DNA of 64,000 bases, taken from NCBI RefSeq assembly GCF_000620705.1, contig NZ_KK211172.1, positions 196,963 through 260,962 of the forward strand, written 5' to 3'. Shown in pieces: positions 9,064 through 16,290 of this stretch (the first letter of the stretch is position 1; each line of letters opens with the position of its first letter). Source of the DNA: Nocardioides sp. URHA0020 (GTDB lineage: Bacteria > Actinomycetota > Actinomycetes > Propionibacteriales > Nocardioidaceae). Position numbers and translations under genes: made by a program. The notes under the pieces were generated by a model. It was not told the DNA's origin. It ran no database searches and was given only the letters and a program-made list of their open reading frames with translations.

Positions 9064-9773
9064 GGGGTCACGCCCGCTCGCTCGTCGGAGGTGATCCGGC
9101 CGTCACTGATGATCAGCCGCCTGCTGGCACGCGCGGCGACGTCGTGCTCATGCGTGATCAGGACGATGGTGCGACCGCTCGCGTGCAGCTCGTCGAGGAG
9201 GTCCAGGACGTCGGCGGTGGAGCCGGAGTCCAGGTTGCCGGTGGGCTCGTCGGCAAGGATCAGCGCGGGCTCGGTGACCAGCGCCCGGGCGACGGCGACA
9301 CGCTGCTGCTGTCCGCCGGACAGCTCGCCCGGCCGGTTCTCGGTGCGGTCGGACAGCCCGACGCGACCGAGGGCGGCGATGGCCCGCTCGCGACGCTCCG
9401 CGCGCGGCATCCCGGCGTACACGAGCGGCAGCTCGACGTTGCGCCAGGCGGGCAGGCTGGCGAGCAGGTTGAACTGCTGGAAGACGAAGCCGATCCGCCG
9501 GTTGCGCACCTCGGCGAGCTGGGCCTCGGACATCTCGGAGACGTCCTCGCCCGCCAGCCGGTAGTGCCCCTCGGTGGGGTTGTCCAGGCAGCCCAGGAGG
9601 TTCATCAGGGTCGACTTGCCGGAGCCGGACGGGCCGATCACGGCGACGTACTCCCCCGCGTCGATGCCGGTGTCGATGCCCCGCAGCGCCTCGAACTCGA
9701 TGCTGCCGGACCGGTAGGTCTTGCGGACCCCGGTCAGCTCGATGATGGGGGGATCGAGGTGGGAGGCGGTCAT
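9060..9773 (-). CDS. MacB/LolD-type ABC transporter ATP-binding protein
   Basis: A 237-aa ABC ATPase. The Walker A is GPSGSGKST, the Q-loop is FQQFNLL, the signature is LSGGQQQR and the Walker B is LILADEPTGNLD, with a switch His in LITHEHD. The A-loop region and the LNNLLGCLD-type segment place it in the MacB/LolD group, which works by mechanotransmission with FtsX-like permeases. It overlaps the adaptor by 4 nt upstream and the permease by 4 nt downstream. Confidence 0.95.
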   Translation of the reverse strand: MTASHLDPPIIELTGVRKTYRSGSIEFEALRGIDTGIDAGEYVAVIGPSGSGKSTLMNLLGCLDNPTEGHYRLAGEDVSEMSEAQLAEVRNRRIGFVFQQFNLLASLPAWRNVELPLVYAGMPRAERRERAIAALGRVGLSDRTENRPGELSGGQQQRVAVARALVTEPALILADEPTGNLDSGSTADVLDLLDELHASGRTIVLITHEHDVAARASRRLIISDGRITSDERAGVTP

Positions 9774-10957
9774 TGACCGCCGCCCTGCTGCAGCTGCGGT
9801 CCGCCCTGGCCGCCGGCCGGGAAGCCTCCGGGCGGCTGCTGGTCGTCGAAGTCGGGGAGCTCGCCCTGCTGGTTGCCGGAGCCACCGCCACCGCTCGGGC
9901 GGGTGAAGCCGGGGATCTCGACGACGTCGCCGTCCTGGAGCCCCCTTGTGACCTCGGTCGACATGCCGTACGTCGCGCCGGTCGTCACCGTCGTCCGCAC
10001 GCTCCTGTCCCCCACGACCTCGAGGACGTACGTCGTGGCGCCGGAGGTCTTGAGCGCGCGGCTGGGCACCGTGAGGACGTCATCGACCTGCTTGACCACG
10101 ATCGAGGCGTCGGCCGACGTGCCCGCGTAGAGGTCCGTGCGGGTGCCGGTCACGGCGATGGTCACCGGGAAGACCGCCGCTCCGCTGGAGCTCGTCTGGG
10201 CGACCAGCCCGACGGAGGCGACGGTGCCGTAGACGGGATCAGCCACCCCCGTGGGCGTGATGGTCGCCTGGAGGCCCTCCTTGAGCCGCGCCACGTCCGT
10301 GCTGGACACGGTCGCCGAGACGACATAGTGCCCGGTCGACTGGACCGTGACCGCGCTCGTCGACGTGGTGGCGGATCCGGTCGTGGCGCCCGTCGAGGCA
10401 GCACCGCCGCCACCGGAGGAGGTGCCGACGACGTCGCCCTTCGCGAGGTCGAGGGCGACGACCGTGCCGGTGATGGTCGAGCGCAGCGTGGCGTCCTCGA
10501 CGGCCTCCTCGGCCTCGTCGAGCGACGCCCGGGCGGACAGGATCGAGGCCTGGTCGGCGGCCAGCTGGGTGTCGGAGGCGTCGGCGTCCTGGTCGTCGGC
10601 CAGCTGCGCCCCGGCCGCCGTCAGCGTCGCCTCAGCGGCGGTGCGGCTCGCCACGAGTGCGTCCGCATCGACGCGGGCCAGCGCCTGGCCCTTCTTCACG
10701 CGGTCGCCCGCGGCGACGTACACGTGGCTCACGGTGCCGGAGACCTCGAAGTCGAGGTCGGCGCTCCTGGCGGGCTCCACGGTGCCGGACGCGGCGACCG
10801 TCTCCTGCATGGTCGAGGTCGACACCGTCGCCGTGGTCGCCTGGGCCGCCGCCGGAGAGTCCCGCGTCATCAGCCACCCGCCGCTGCCGGCTGCCACCAC
10901 CAGGACGACGGGTACGGCGAGCCAGGCGCGCCTCCGTCCCCGCAGAGAGATCCGCAC
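9770..10957 (-). CDS. HlyD/MacA-type efflux adaptor
   Basis: A 395-aa periplasmic-adaptor-like protein, first gene of the exporter operon. One N-terminal TM (about 10-30), then a lipoyl half (ASGTVEPARSADLDFEVSGT), a short coiled-coil hairpin rich in Ala/Asp/Gln, the second lipoyl half (TGTVVALDLAKGDVVG) and beta-barrel domains. The tail is Gly/Pro/Gln-rich. GTG 10957 is preferred over GTG 10963, because AGGAG is 5 nt before 10957 but abuts 10963. The operon thus encodes two different adaptors flanking one ATPase-permease pair. Confidence 0.88.
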   Translation of the reverse strand: MRISLRGRRRAWLAVPVVLVVAAGSGGWLMTRDSPAAAQATTATVSTSTMQETVAASGTVEPARSADLDFEVSGTVSHVYVAAGDRVKKGQALARVDADALVASRTAAEATLTAAGAQLADDQDADASDTQLAADQASILSARASLDEAEEAVEDATLRSTITGTVVALDLAKGDVVGTSSGGGGAASTGATTGSATTSTSAVTVQSTGHYVVSATVSSTDVARLKEGLQATITPTGVADPVYGTVASVGLVAQTSSSGAAVFPVTIAVTGTRTDLYAGTSADASIVVKQVDDVLTVPSRALKTSGATTYVLEVVGDRSVRTTVTTGATYGMSTEVTRGLQDGDVVEIPGFTRPSGGGGSGNQQGELPDFDDQQPPGGFPAGGQGGPQLQQGGGQ

Positions 10958-11062
10958 CAGCACTCCTCGTGACGTTCGTGCACGCCCCGAGGGGCCGGTC
11001 AGGAGGACTGTGTCGAGGTCGGCTGTGGCCGACGTGGCGGCTGCCTGTGGGGCACCTGTGGG

Positions 11063-11638
11063 TCAGAGCCCGGGAGCGCCCCAGACGGCGAGCCAGCGAC
11101 CGAGGTCCTGCTCGACCGGGAGCTCGCCGGCGAGCGTGTCGCGCAGGTTGATCTCCAGCAGGTTGTCGCGCTCCTTCTCCCCCGCCTTCGGGGCGAAGGG
11201 GTAGAAGCTGCCGCGCTTGTAGAGGTAGACGAGGCCGATCCGGCGACCGTCCACGCCCGCGAACGGGATGAGCGAGCACAGCAGCCCGGGACCGAAACCC
11301 TGGTCCTCGAGCGCCGTGTTGACGGCATGCAGGTCGGTGCACAGCGCGGCCGGGTCATCGGGATCGCGGTGCACCACCAGCCAGGTGAAGCCGAACTCGT
11401 CCTGGGACACCTCGACGTCCGGAGCGTCCGGGTCGGCGTTGAGCAGCTCGACCACGTCGGCCTGCACCTGGTGGAAGGCCTGCCCGGTCGCCGCGCGGTA
11501 GCAGGCGGCACCGGTGCCCGTGGGCCTCAGCCCGAGGGTCGTCTCGAGCGTGATGGCCGCGCTGGGGACCAGGAAGAGCGAGTCGAGCTGGGGTTGCTTC
11601 GGGCGGGTGCGACCGGTGATGACGTCCCAGAAGCCCAT
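11063..11638 (-). CDS. pspAB: PspA-associated protein PspAB
   Basis: A 191-aa protein matching the actinobacterial PspAB family by its N-terminus MGFWDVITGRTRPKQPQLD and by its place after htpX and pspA. It has no signal or TM segment. The function is poorly known; the association with PspA suggests envelope-stress control. Its ATG shares one base with the htpX stop (TGATG), so translation is probably coupled. Confidence 0.85.
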   Translation of the reverse strand: MGFWDVITGRTRPKQPQLDSLFLVPSAAITLETTLGLRPTGTGAACYRAATGQAFHQVQADVVELLNADPDAPDVEVSQDEFGFTWLVVHRDPDDPAALCTDLHAVNTALEDQGFGPGLLCSLIPFAGVDGRRIGLVYLYKRGSFYPFAPKAGEKERDNLLEINLRDTLAGELPVEQDLGRWLAVWGAPGL

Positions 11639-12549
11639 CAGGCGGTGCGGTCGAGCTCGGCGCGGATCTTGGCGAGCTGCTCGAGACGCTGCTCGAGCGT
11701 CGGGTGGGTCGAGGTGAGGGTGCGCAGCGAGACACCGGCGGCCGCCGGGGCGATGAAGAAGGCGTTCATCGCCTGGGTCCCGCGCAGGTCCCGGTCCGGG
11801 ATCGTGTTGATCTCTCCGGTGATCTTCTGCAGCGCGGAGGCGAGCGCCTCGGGCTTCATCGTCAGGTAGGCGCCCGAGCGGTCGGCCGACAGCTCGCGGT
11901 AGCGCGAGAGCAGCTTGAGGAGCACGAAGCTGACGGCGTACGTGATCAGGCTGACCACGAGCACGACGAGCCAGACCGGCAGTCCGTTGTTGTTGTCGCG
12001 GCGGCCGCCCCCGAAGATCGCGCCATACTGCGCTCCCCGGGTGAGCATGCCGGCGATGATGCCCGCCGAGGAGGCCACCGTCATGACCAGCACGTCGCGG
12101 TGGGCGACGTGGGAGAGCTCGTGGGCGAGGACGCCCTCGAGCTCCTCGGCGTCGAGCCGCCGGAGGATGCCGGTGGTCACCACCACCACCGAGCGCTGGG
12201 GCGAGCGCCCCGTGGCGAACGCGTTGGGCAGGCTGGTGTCGGCGATGCCGACCCGCGGCTTCGGCATGTCGGCGAGCGCGCAGAGGCGGTCGATCATGCC
12301 GTGCAGCTCGGGTGCCTCCTGCGGGCTGACCTCACGGGCGCCCATCGCCTTCATGGCGACGGTGTCGGACTTGTACCACTGGAACCACACCAGGCCGAGA
12401 CCGATGATGCCGATGAAAGGAGCCCAGCCGATCGGCATGATCGCGATGAGCACCGCGATCAGGCCGACGAACAGTGCGCCGAGCAGGAACATGACGGCGG
12501 TCATCCGGGCGGTCAGCCCGGGATCGCCGACGAACCGAGTGCGTGCCAT
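11638..12549 (-). CDS. htpX: HtpX-like membrane zinc metalloprotease (M48)
   Basis: A 303-aa M48 peptidase of the inner-membrane HtpX type, which degrades misfolded membrane proteins under stress. Two N-terminal TM segments lie at about 17-58. The zinc motif HELSH is at 143-147, two further TM segments are at about 155-215, and the downstream Glu ligand lies in the REL-SADRSGAY segment. Between pspA and pspAB it forms a three-gene envelope-stress operon: 44 bases after pspA, 1-nt overlap with pspAB. Confidence 0.93.
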   Translation of the reverse strand: MARTRFVGDPGLTARMTAVMFLLGALFVGLIAVLIAIMPIGWAPFIGIIGLGLVWFQWYKSDTVAMKAMGAREVSPQEAPELHGMIDRLCALADMPKPRVGIADTSLPNAFATGRSPQRSVVVVTTGILRRLDAEELEGVLAHELSHVAHRDVLVMTVASSAGIIAGMLTRGAQYGAIFGGGRRDNNNGLPVWLVVLVVSLITYAVSFVLLKLLSRYRELSADRSGAYLTMKPEALASALQKITGEINTIPDRDLRGTQAMNAFFIAPAAAGVSLRTLTSTHPTLEQRLEQLAKIRAELDRTA

Positions 12550-12593
12550 GCCGCAATTCTCCCTGGCGACCCAAGCGGGTCAGCCGGCGCGGG

Positions 12594-13376
12594 TCAGGCC
12601 TGCTCGCCCTCGGACTTCTTCTCGACCGCGAGGATGTCGCCGCCGTCCTCGCCCGCCTCGAGCTGCGCGGAGGCCGGCGTACCGCCACCCTTGAGCGCGG
12701 CCAGCTCGGCCTCGACGTCGGCCCGGGAGCTCAAGGCGTCGAGCTCGCGGGCGATGTCGTCGCCGCCGCTGGTCGCGGTCACGTCGTCCAGGGCGCCCGA
12801 CGCGATCAGCTCGTCGATGGCGCCGGCACGGGCCTGCATCTGCGCGGTCTTGTCCTCGGCCCGCTGGATCGCCTGGCCGACGTCACCGAGCTCGTCACCG
12901 ATGCCCGACATGGCCTCGTTGATCCGGGTCTGCGCCTCGGCGGCCGTGTACGTCGCCTTGATCGTCTCCTTGCGCGTGCGGAAGGACTCGACCTTGGCCT
13001 GCAGCCGCTGCTGGGCGAGGACGAGCTTCTCCTCCTCGGCCTGGAGCTGCCCGAGCTGGGTCTTCAGGTCCGCGATCTGGGCGGTGAGGCCGGACTTGCG
13101 CGTGAGAGCCTCGCGGGCGAGGTCCTCACGGTCCATCGTGATGGCCTTCTGGGCCTGGTCCTGGAGCTTCGTCGACTGCTGCTCGAGCTGGTTGATCTGC
13201 AGCTCCACCCGCTTGCGGCTGGTCGCGACGTCGGCGACGCCCCGCCGTACCTTGGCGAGCAGGTCGAGCTGACGCTGGTAGCTGTAGTCGAGGGTCTCGC
13301 GGGGGTCCTCTGCACGGTCGAGGGCCTTGTTGGCCTTCGATCGGAAGATGAGGCTGAAGCGCTGCCAAATGCCCAT
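12594..13376 (-). CDS. pspA: Phage-shock protein A (PspA/IM30 family)
   Basis: A 260-aa PspA/IM30/Vipp1-family ESCRT-III-like protein that binds stressed membranes. The amphipathic N-terminal helix is MGIWQRFSLIFRSK, followed by EDPRETLDYSYQRQ and a long coiled coil over about 25-185. The C-terminal 50 residues are flexible and acidic. Start ATG 13376 is set by the family N-terminus, with AGAGGG upstream. A TAGGGT element on the minus strand (13417-13422) is a possible -10, leaving a leader of about 35 nt. No separate PspC/ClgR-type regulator is in the window. Confidence 0.92.
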   Translation of the reverse strand: MGIWQRFSLIFRSKANKALDRAEDPRETLDYSYQRQLDLLAKVRRGVADVATSRKRVELQINQLEQQSTKLQDQAQKAITMDREDLAREALTRKSGLTAQIADLKTQLGQLQAEEEKLVLAQQRLQAKVESFRTRKETIKATYTAAEAQTRINEAMSGIGDELGDVGQAIQRAEDKTAQMQARAGAIDELIASGALDDVTATSGGDDIARELDALSSRADVEAELAALKGGGTPASAQLEAGEDGGDILAVEKKSEGEQA

Positions 13377-13416
13377 GCGGAGAGATCCCTCTCGAAACGG
13401 TTCGGTCTGGACCTCA

Positions 13417-13422
13417 ACCCTA
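13417..13422 (-). promoter_or_regulatory. Possible pspA -10 element TAGGGT
   Basis: Minus-strand TAGGGT, 40 bases before the pspA ATG. No convincing -35 or extracytoplasmic-sigma GGAAC box was seen. Confidence 0.4.
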
Positions 13423-13454
13423 GGCGCAAAAGCAAGGGAGGGCGACGACGCCGG

Positions 13455-13460
13455 TAGTCT
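13455..13460 (+). promoter_or_regulatory. Possible -10 element TAGTCT for the DUF3043 gene
   Basis: TAGTCT, 37 bases before the TTG start. The gene also has a GAAGG Shine-Dalgarno site, so this would be a leadered transcript. Confidence 0.4.
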
Positions 13461-13497
13461 GACCCCAGGTTTCGTCCCCGCTACTGAAGGTCCAGCG

Positions 13498-14082
13498 TTG
13501 TTCCGTCGCAGCAAGCAAGAGTCCGCTCCCGAACCCGCAGTCGCCAAGGTGGGGGGCAAGGGTCGTCCCACCCCGACCCGCAAGGAGGCGGAGGCCGCCG
13601 CCAAGGCACGTGCCAAGGGTGCGCCACGCACCCGCAAGGAGCAGGCCACCGCCCAGCGCTCGACCCGCTCCGAGTCGAGCAAGACCGTCCGGCAGGCCAT
13701 GCGCGACGGCGACGAGCGCTACTACCCGGCTCGCGACAAGGGACCGGAGCGCCGGTTCGTGCGCGACTTCGTCGACAGCCGCTTCTCGCTGATCGAGCTG
13801 GTCATCCCGCTCCTGCTCGTGACGATGATCCTCGGCTACTCGGGCAACGCGAGCCTGGCGCGCGTCGGCAACACGCTCCTGCTCGGCACCGTCGTCGTCG
13901 TCGTGATGGACCTCTTCCTGCTCCGCATGCGACTGAAGAAGGCGTTCGCGCCGCGCTTCCCGGGCAAGTCCACCAAGGGCCTGACCTACTACGCCGTGAC
14001 GCGGGCGATGCAGATGAAGTTCATGCGACTGCCGAAGTCCCAGGTGCGCATCGGGCAGCAGCTGCCCGACGACTACCGCTAG
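13498..14082 (+). CDS. DUF3043 membrane protein
   Basis: A 194-aa actinobacterial DUF3043 protein. The N-terminal 100 residues are charged, with the family motif GKGRPTPTRKEAEAA, and are probably cytosolic. Two TM segments follow (about 103-122 and 125-142), then a conserved basic tail (LPKSQVRIGQQLPDDYR). The start is an unusual TTG at 13498, supported by GAAGG 7 nt upstream and by the LFRRSK... N-terminus. It is divergent from pspA. Its stop overlaps the stop of the aldo/keto reductase in the shared tetranucleotide CTAG. The function is unknown. Confidence 0.85.
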   Translation: MFRRSKQESAPEPAVAKVGGKGRPTPTRKEAEAAAKARAKGAPRTRKEQATAQRSTRSESSKTVRQAMRDGDERYYPARDKGPERRFVRDFVDSRFSLIELVIPLLLVTMILGYSGNASLARVGNTLLLGTVVVVVMDLFLLRMRLKKAFAPRFPGKSTKGLTYYAVTRAMQMKFMRLPKSQVRIGQQLPDDYR

Positions 14083-15083
14083 AAGTCCCGCGAGCTCGGC
14101 GACTGGGTCTTCGCCGGGTCGCGCTCGACCACCGGTCCGACGACGTCGTCGATCGCGGTCAGCGTCGCCGGCTCCAGGACGACCCCGGACGCCTTCGCGT
14201 TGTCGCTGACCTGCTCGGGGCGGCTCGCGCCGATGATGGCGGCGGACACGTTGTCGTTCTGCAGCACCCAGGCGACCGCGAGCTGTGCCAGCGTCAGGCC
14301 GGCCTCGTCGGCGATGGGCTTGAGCTGCTGGACCCGCTCGAGCACGTCGTCCTGGAGCCAGCGCTTGATCATGTTCGCGCCGCCCTTGTCGTCGGTCGCG
14401 CGGCTCCCCTCGGGGGCCGCCTGACCGGGCAGGTACTTGCCCGTGAGCACGCCCTGGGCGATCGGTGACCACACGACCTGGCCGATGCCCAGCTCCTCGC
14501 TGGTCGGCACCACCTCGGCCTCGATGACCCGCCAGAGCATGGAGTACTGCGGCTGGTTGGAGACCAGCGGGATGTGCAGCTCCCGGGCCAGCGCGTGCGC
14601 CGCCCGGATCTCCTCCGCGCGCCACTCGCTCACCCCGATGTACAGCGCCTTGCCCTGGCGCACGACGTCGGCGAACGCCTCCATCGTCTCCTCGAGCGGC
14701 GTCTCGTGGTCGTAGCGGTGGGCCTGGTAGAGGTCGACGTAGTCGGTCTGCAGCCGCTGCAGGCTCCCGTTGATCGACTCGTGAATGTGCTTGCGCGACA
14801 GCCCGTGGTCGTTGTGCTTGCCCGGGCCGGTGGGCCAGTAGACCTTGGTGAAGATCTCCAGCCCCTCGCGCCGCTCGCCCTTCAGCGCCTCGCCGAGCAC
14901 GGTCTCCGCCGCGGTGTTGGCGTAGGCGTCCGCGGTGTCGAAGGTCGTGATGCCCTCGTCCAGCGCGCGCCGTACGCACGCCGTCGCCGCGTCCTCCTCC
15001 ACCTGCGACCCGTGGGTCAGCCAGTTGCCGTACGCGATCTCCGAGATCTTGAGTCCACTGCCACCGAGGTGCCGAGTCTTCAT
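14079..15083 (-). CDS. Aldo/keto reductase (Kv-beta-like family)
   Basis: A 334-aa NADPH-dependent aldo/keto reductase. The catalytic tetrad is visible: Asp in FDTADAYAN with Tyr next to it, Lys in FTKVYW and His in YQAHRYDH. The cofactor-binding tail has IIGASRPEQVSDN. The Q-P-x-Y-S segment (SNQPQYSML) fits the KCNAB/YghZ-like branch. The natural substrate is unknown. The start ATG 15083 begins MKTRHLGGSGLK, the usual family N-terminus. Confidence 0.93.
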   Translation of the reverse strand: MKTRHLGGSGLKISEIAYGNWLTHGSQVEEDAATACVRRALDEGITTFDTADAYANTAAETVLGEALKGERREGLEIFTKVYWPTGPGKHNDHGLSRKHIHESINGSLQRLQTDYVDLYQAHRYDHETPLEETMEAFADVVRQGKALYIGVSEWRAEEIRAAHALARELHIPLVSNQPQYSMLWRVIEAEVVPTSEELGIGQVVWSPIAQGVLTGKYLPGQAAPEGSRATDDKGGANMIKRWLQDDVLERVQQLKPIADEAGLTLAQLAVAWVLQNDNVSAAIIGASRPEQVSDNAKASGVVLEPATLTAIDDVVGPVVERDPAKTQSPSSRDF

Positions 15084-15131
15084 GGTTTCGAGCCTAGGCC
15101 CGTGACGGTTGCCGCGTCAGACCCGGTACGC

Positions 15132-15243
15132 CCGGTGGTCGAGCAGCGAGCGCCAGCGAGCGTCGTCGACACCCCCGCACCCGACCTCGCGCCTCGGCTG
15201 CGGGGGTTTCGAGACGGGCCTAGCGGCCCTCCTCAACCACCGG
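15132..15243. repeat. Palindromic repeat, full copy 1
   Basis: Complete unit with centre GACCTCGCGCCTC. A short extra right-arm fragment follows at 15244-15274. Confidence 0.88.
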
Positions 15244-15278
15244 GGTGGGGCCGCCGCTCTCCTCAACCACCGGGGCTT

Positions 15279-15390
15279 CCGGTGGTCGAGCAGCGAGCGC
15301 CAGCGAGCGTCGTCGAGACCCCCGCACCCGACGACGTACGTGGGCTGCGGGGGTTTCGAGACGGGCCTGGCGGCCCTCCTCAACCACCGG
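15279..15390. repeat. Palindromic repeat, full copy 2
   Basis: Complete unit. The centre GACGACGTACGTGGG is almost the same as in copy 4. Confidence 0.88.
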
Positions 15391-15395
15391 AGCCC

Positions 15396-15506
15396 CCGGT
15401 GGTCGAGCCGAGCGCCAGCGAGCGTCGTCGAGACCCCCGCACCTAAAATCGCGCGCCGGGCTGCGGGGGTTTCGAGACGGGCCTAGCGGCCCTCCTCAAC
15501 CACCGG
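15396..15506. repeat. Palindromic repeat, full copy 3
   Basis: Complete unit with a short deletion in the left arm (GGTCGAGCCGAGCGCC) and a divergent A-rich centre (TAAAATCGCG). Confidence 0.86.
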
Positions 15507-15540
15507 GGGGGCCGCCGCTCTCCTCAACCACCGGTGTTCT

Positions 15541-15652
15541 CCGGTGGTCGAGCAGCGAGCGCCAGCGAGCGTCGTCGAGACCCCCGCACCCGACGACGTA
15601 CGTCGGCTGCGGGGGTTTCGAGACGCGCCTAGCGGCCCTCCTCAACCACCGG
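15541..15652. repeat. Palindromic repeat, full copy 4
   Basis: Complete unit, nearly identical to copy 2, with centre GACGACGTACGTCGG. Confidence 0.88.
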
Positions 15653-15738
15653 AGGGGCCGCGCTCTCCCCAACCACCGGAGGGGCCGCGCTCTCCTCAAC
15701 CGCCGGGTGGGCCGGGCCGCGCTCTCCGCAACCACCGG
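15653..15738. repeat. Three short tandem repeats of about 27 bp
   Basis: Units at 15653-15679, 15680-15706 and 15707-15738 share GGGGCCGCGCTCTCC followed by (T/C)CAACC(A/G)CCGG. They look like amplified ends of the right arm. Confidence 0.82.
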
Positions 15739-15743
15739 AGCCC

Positions 15744-15862
15744 CCGGTGGTTGAGGTGCGAAGGCCGCCAGGCCTGAGCCTCGAAACCACTCTTCACACC
15801 CGACCTCGCTCCTGTGCTGCGGGGGTTTCGAGACGGGCCTAGCGGCCCTCCTCAACCACCGG
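15744..15862. repeat. Palindromic repeat, divergent copy 5
   Basis: The left arm is a different version (GGTGGTTGAGGTGCGAAGGCCGCC...), closer to the complement of the right arm. This makes the unit a more perfect palindrome. Confidence 0.82.
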
Positions 15863-15882
15863 GGTGGGGCCGCGCCCTCCTG

Positions 15883-15918
15883 TTCGAGACGGGCCTGGCG
15901 GCCCTCCTCAACCACCGG
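15883..15918. repeat. Isolated right arm of the palindromic repeat
   Basis: Identical to the sequence at positions 1-36 of the window. Confidence 0.88.
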
Positions 15919-15978
15919 TGGGGACCGTCGACAGCACCCCCGCCGTAGGCTTCGGGTCGGACGACGAGAGGGCACGAC

Positions 15979-16290
15979 ATGGTGGCGAGCAGATCCGCTC
16001 GTGAGCGGAAGGCGGCCGTCGAGGCCGGCCCTCTGGCGACGGTAAAGATCGATCTCGACGGGGACAAGCAGTTCCTCTACAAGATCGGCTGCACCACCTG
16101 CGCCGCCAAGGGCAAGGCCAAGTGGTCGACGCACCGCCCCGGCGGCGACAACGGCTACATGGCGGCGATGGACCGGTGGATCTTCCACCTCCTCGAGAAG
16201 CACCCCGACGCCGAGGCGGCGCCGTGCCTGGCGTACGTCGAGGCCGCCCAGCAGCGCCTGCACGAGCGGCGCGAGCAGCAGACGCCCTAG
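15979..16290 (+). CDS. Small protein of unknown function with a CxxC motif
   Basis: A 103-aa cytosolic protein, not recognised. It has a basic N-terminus (SRSARERKAA), a central IGCTTCAAKGKAKW segment with a Cys-x-x-Cys pair, and a helical, Arg/Gln-rich tail. The ATG at 15979 has GAGAGGG 7 nt upstream, a good ribosome site. It lies directly after the repeat cluster and converges with paaE, the two stops sharing CTAG. A zinc or nucleic-acid contact is possible but not shown. Confidence 0.7.
   Translation: MVASRSARERKAAVEAGPLATVKIDLDGDKQFLYKIGCTTCAAKGKAKWSTHRPGGDNGYMAAMDRWIFHLLEKHPDAEAAPCLAYVEAAQQRLHERREQQTP

Larger units (their letters stand above)
15084..15978. repeat. Gene-free palindromic repeat cluster
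   Basis: The only stretch over 300 bases without a gene. It holds five full copies of an imperfect palindrome of about 111 bp, plus half copies and a run of 27-bp short repeats. Each full unit begins CCGGTGGTCGAG(C/G)AGCGAGCGCC and ends GGCGGCCCTCCTCAACCACCGG. The inner parts are CGAGACCCCCGCACC and TGCGGGGGTTTCGAGACG, so a single strand could fold into one long hairpin. The roughly 15-nt centre varies from copy to copy. Open frames through it are repeat artefacts. Confidence 0.92.

Noticed and set aside
15109..15777. Open frames with repeated peptides in the repeat cluster
   Set aside because: The apparent repeat proteins are translations of the palindromic DNA repeat in several frames on both strands. 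No ribosome site or conserved start is present.
15132..15918. CRISPR array
   Set aside because: Units are about 111 bp, palindromic throughout and unevenly spaced, with 15-nt centres that are partly identical. No cas gene is near.
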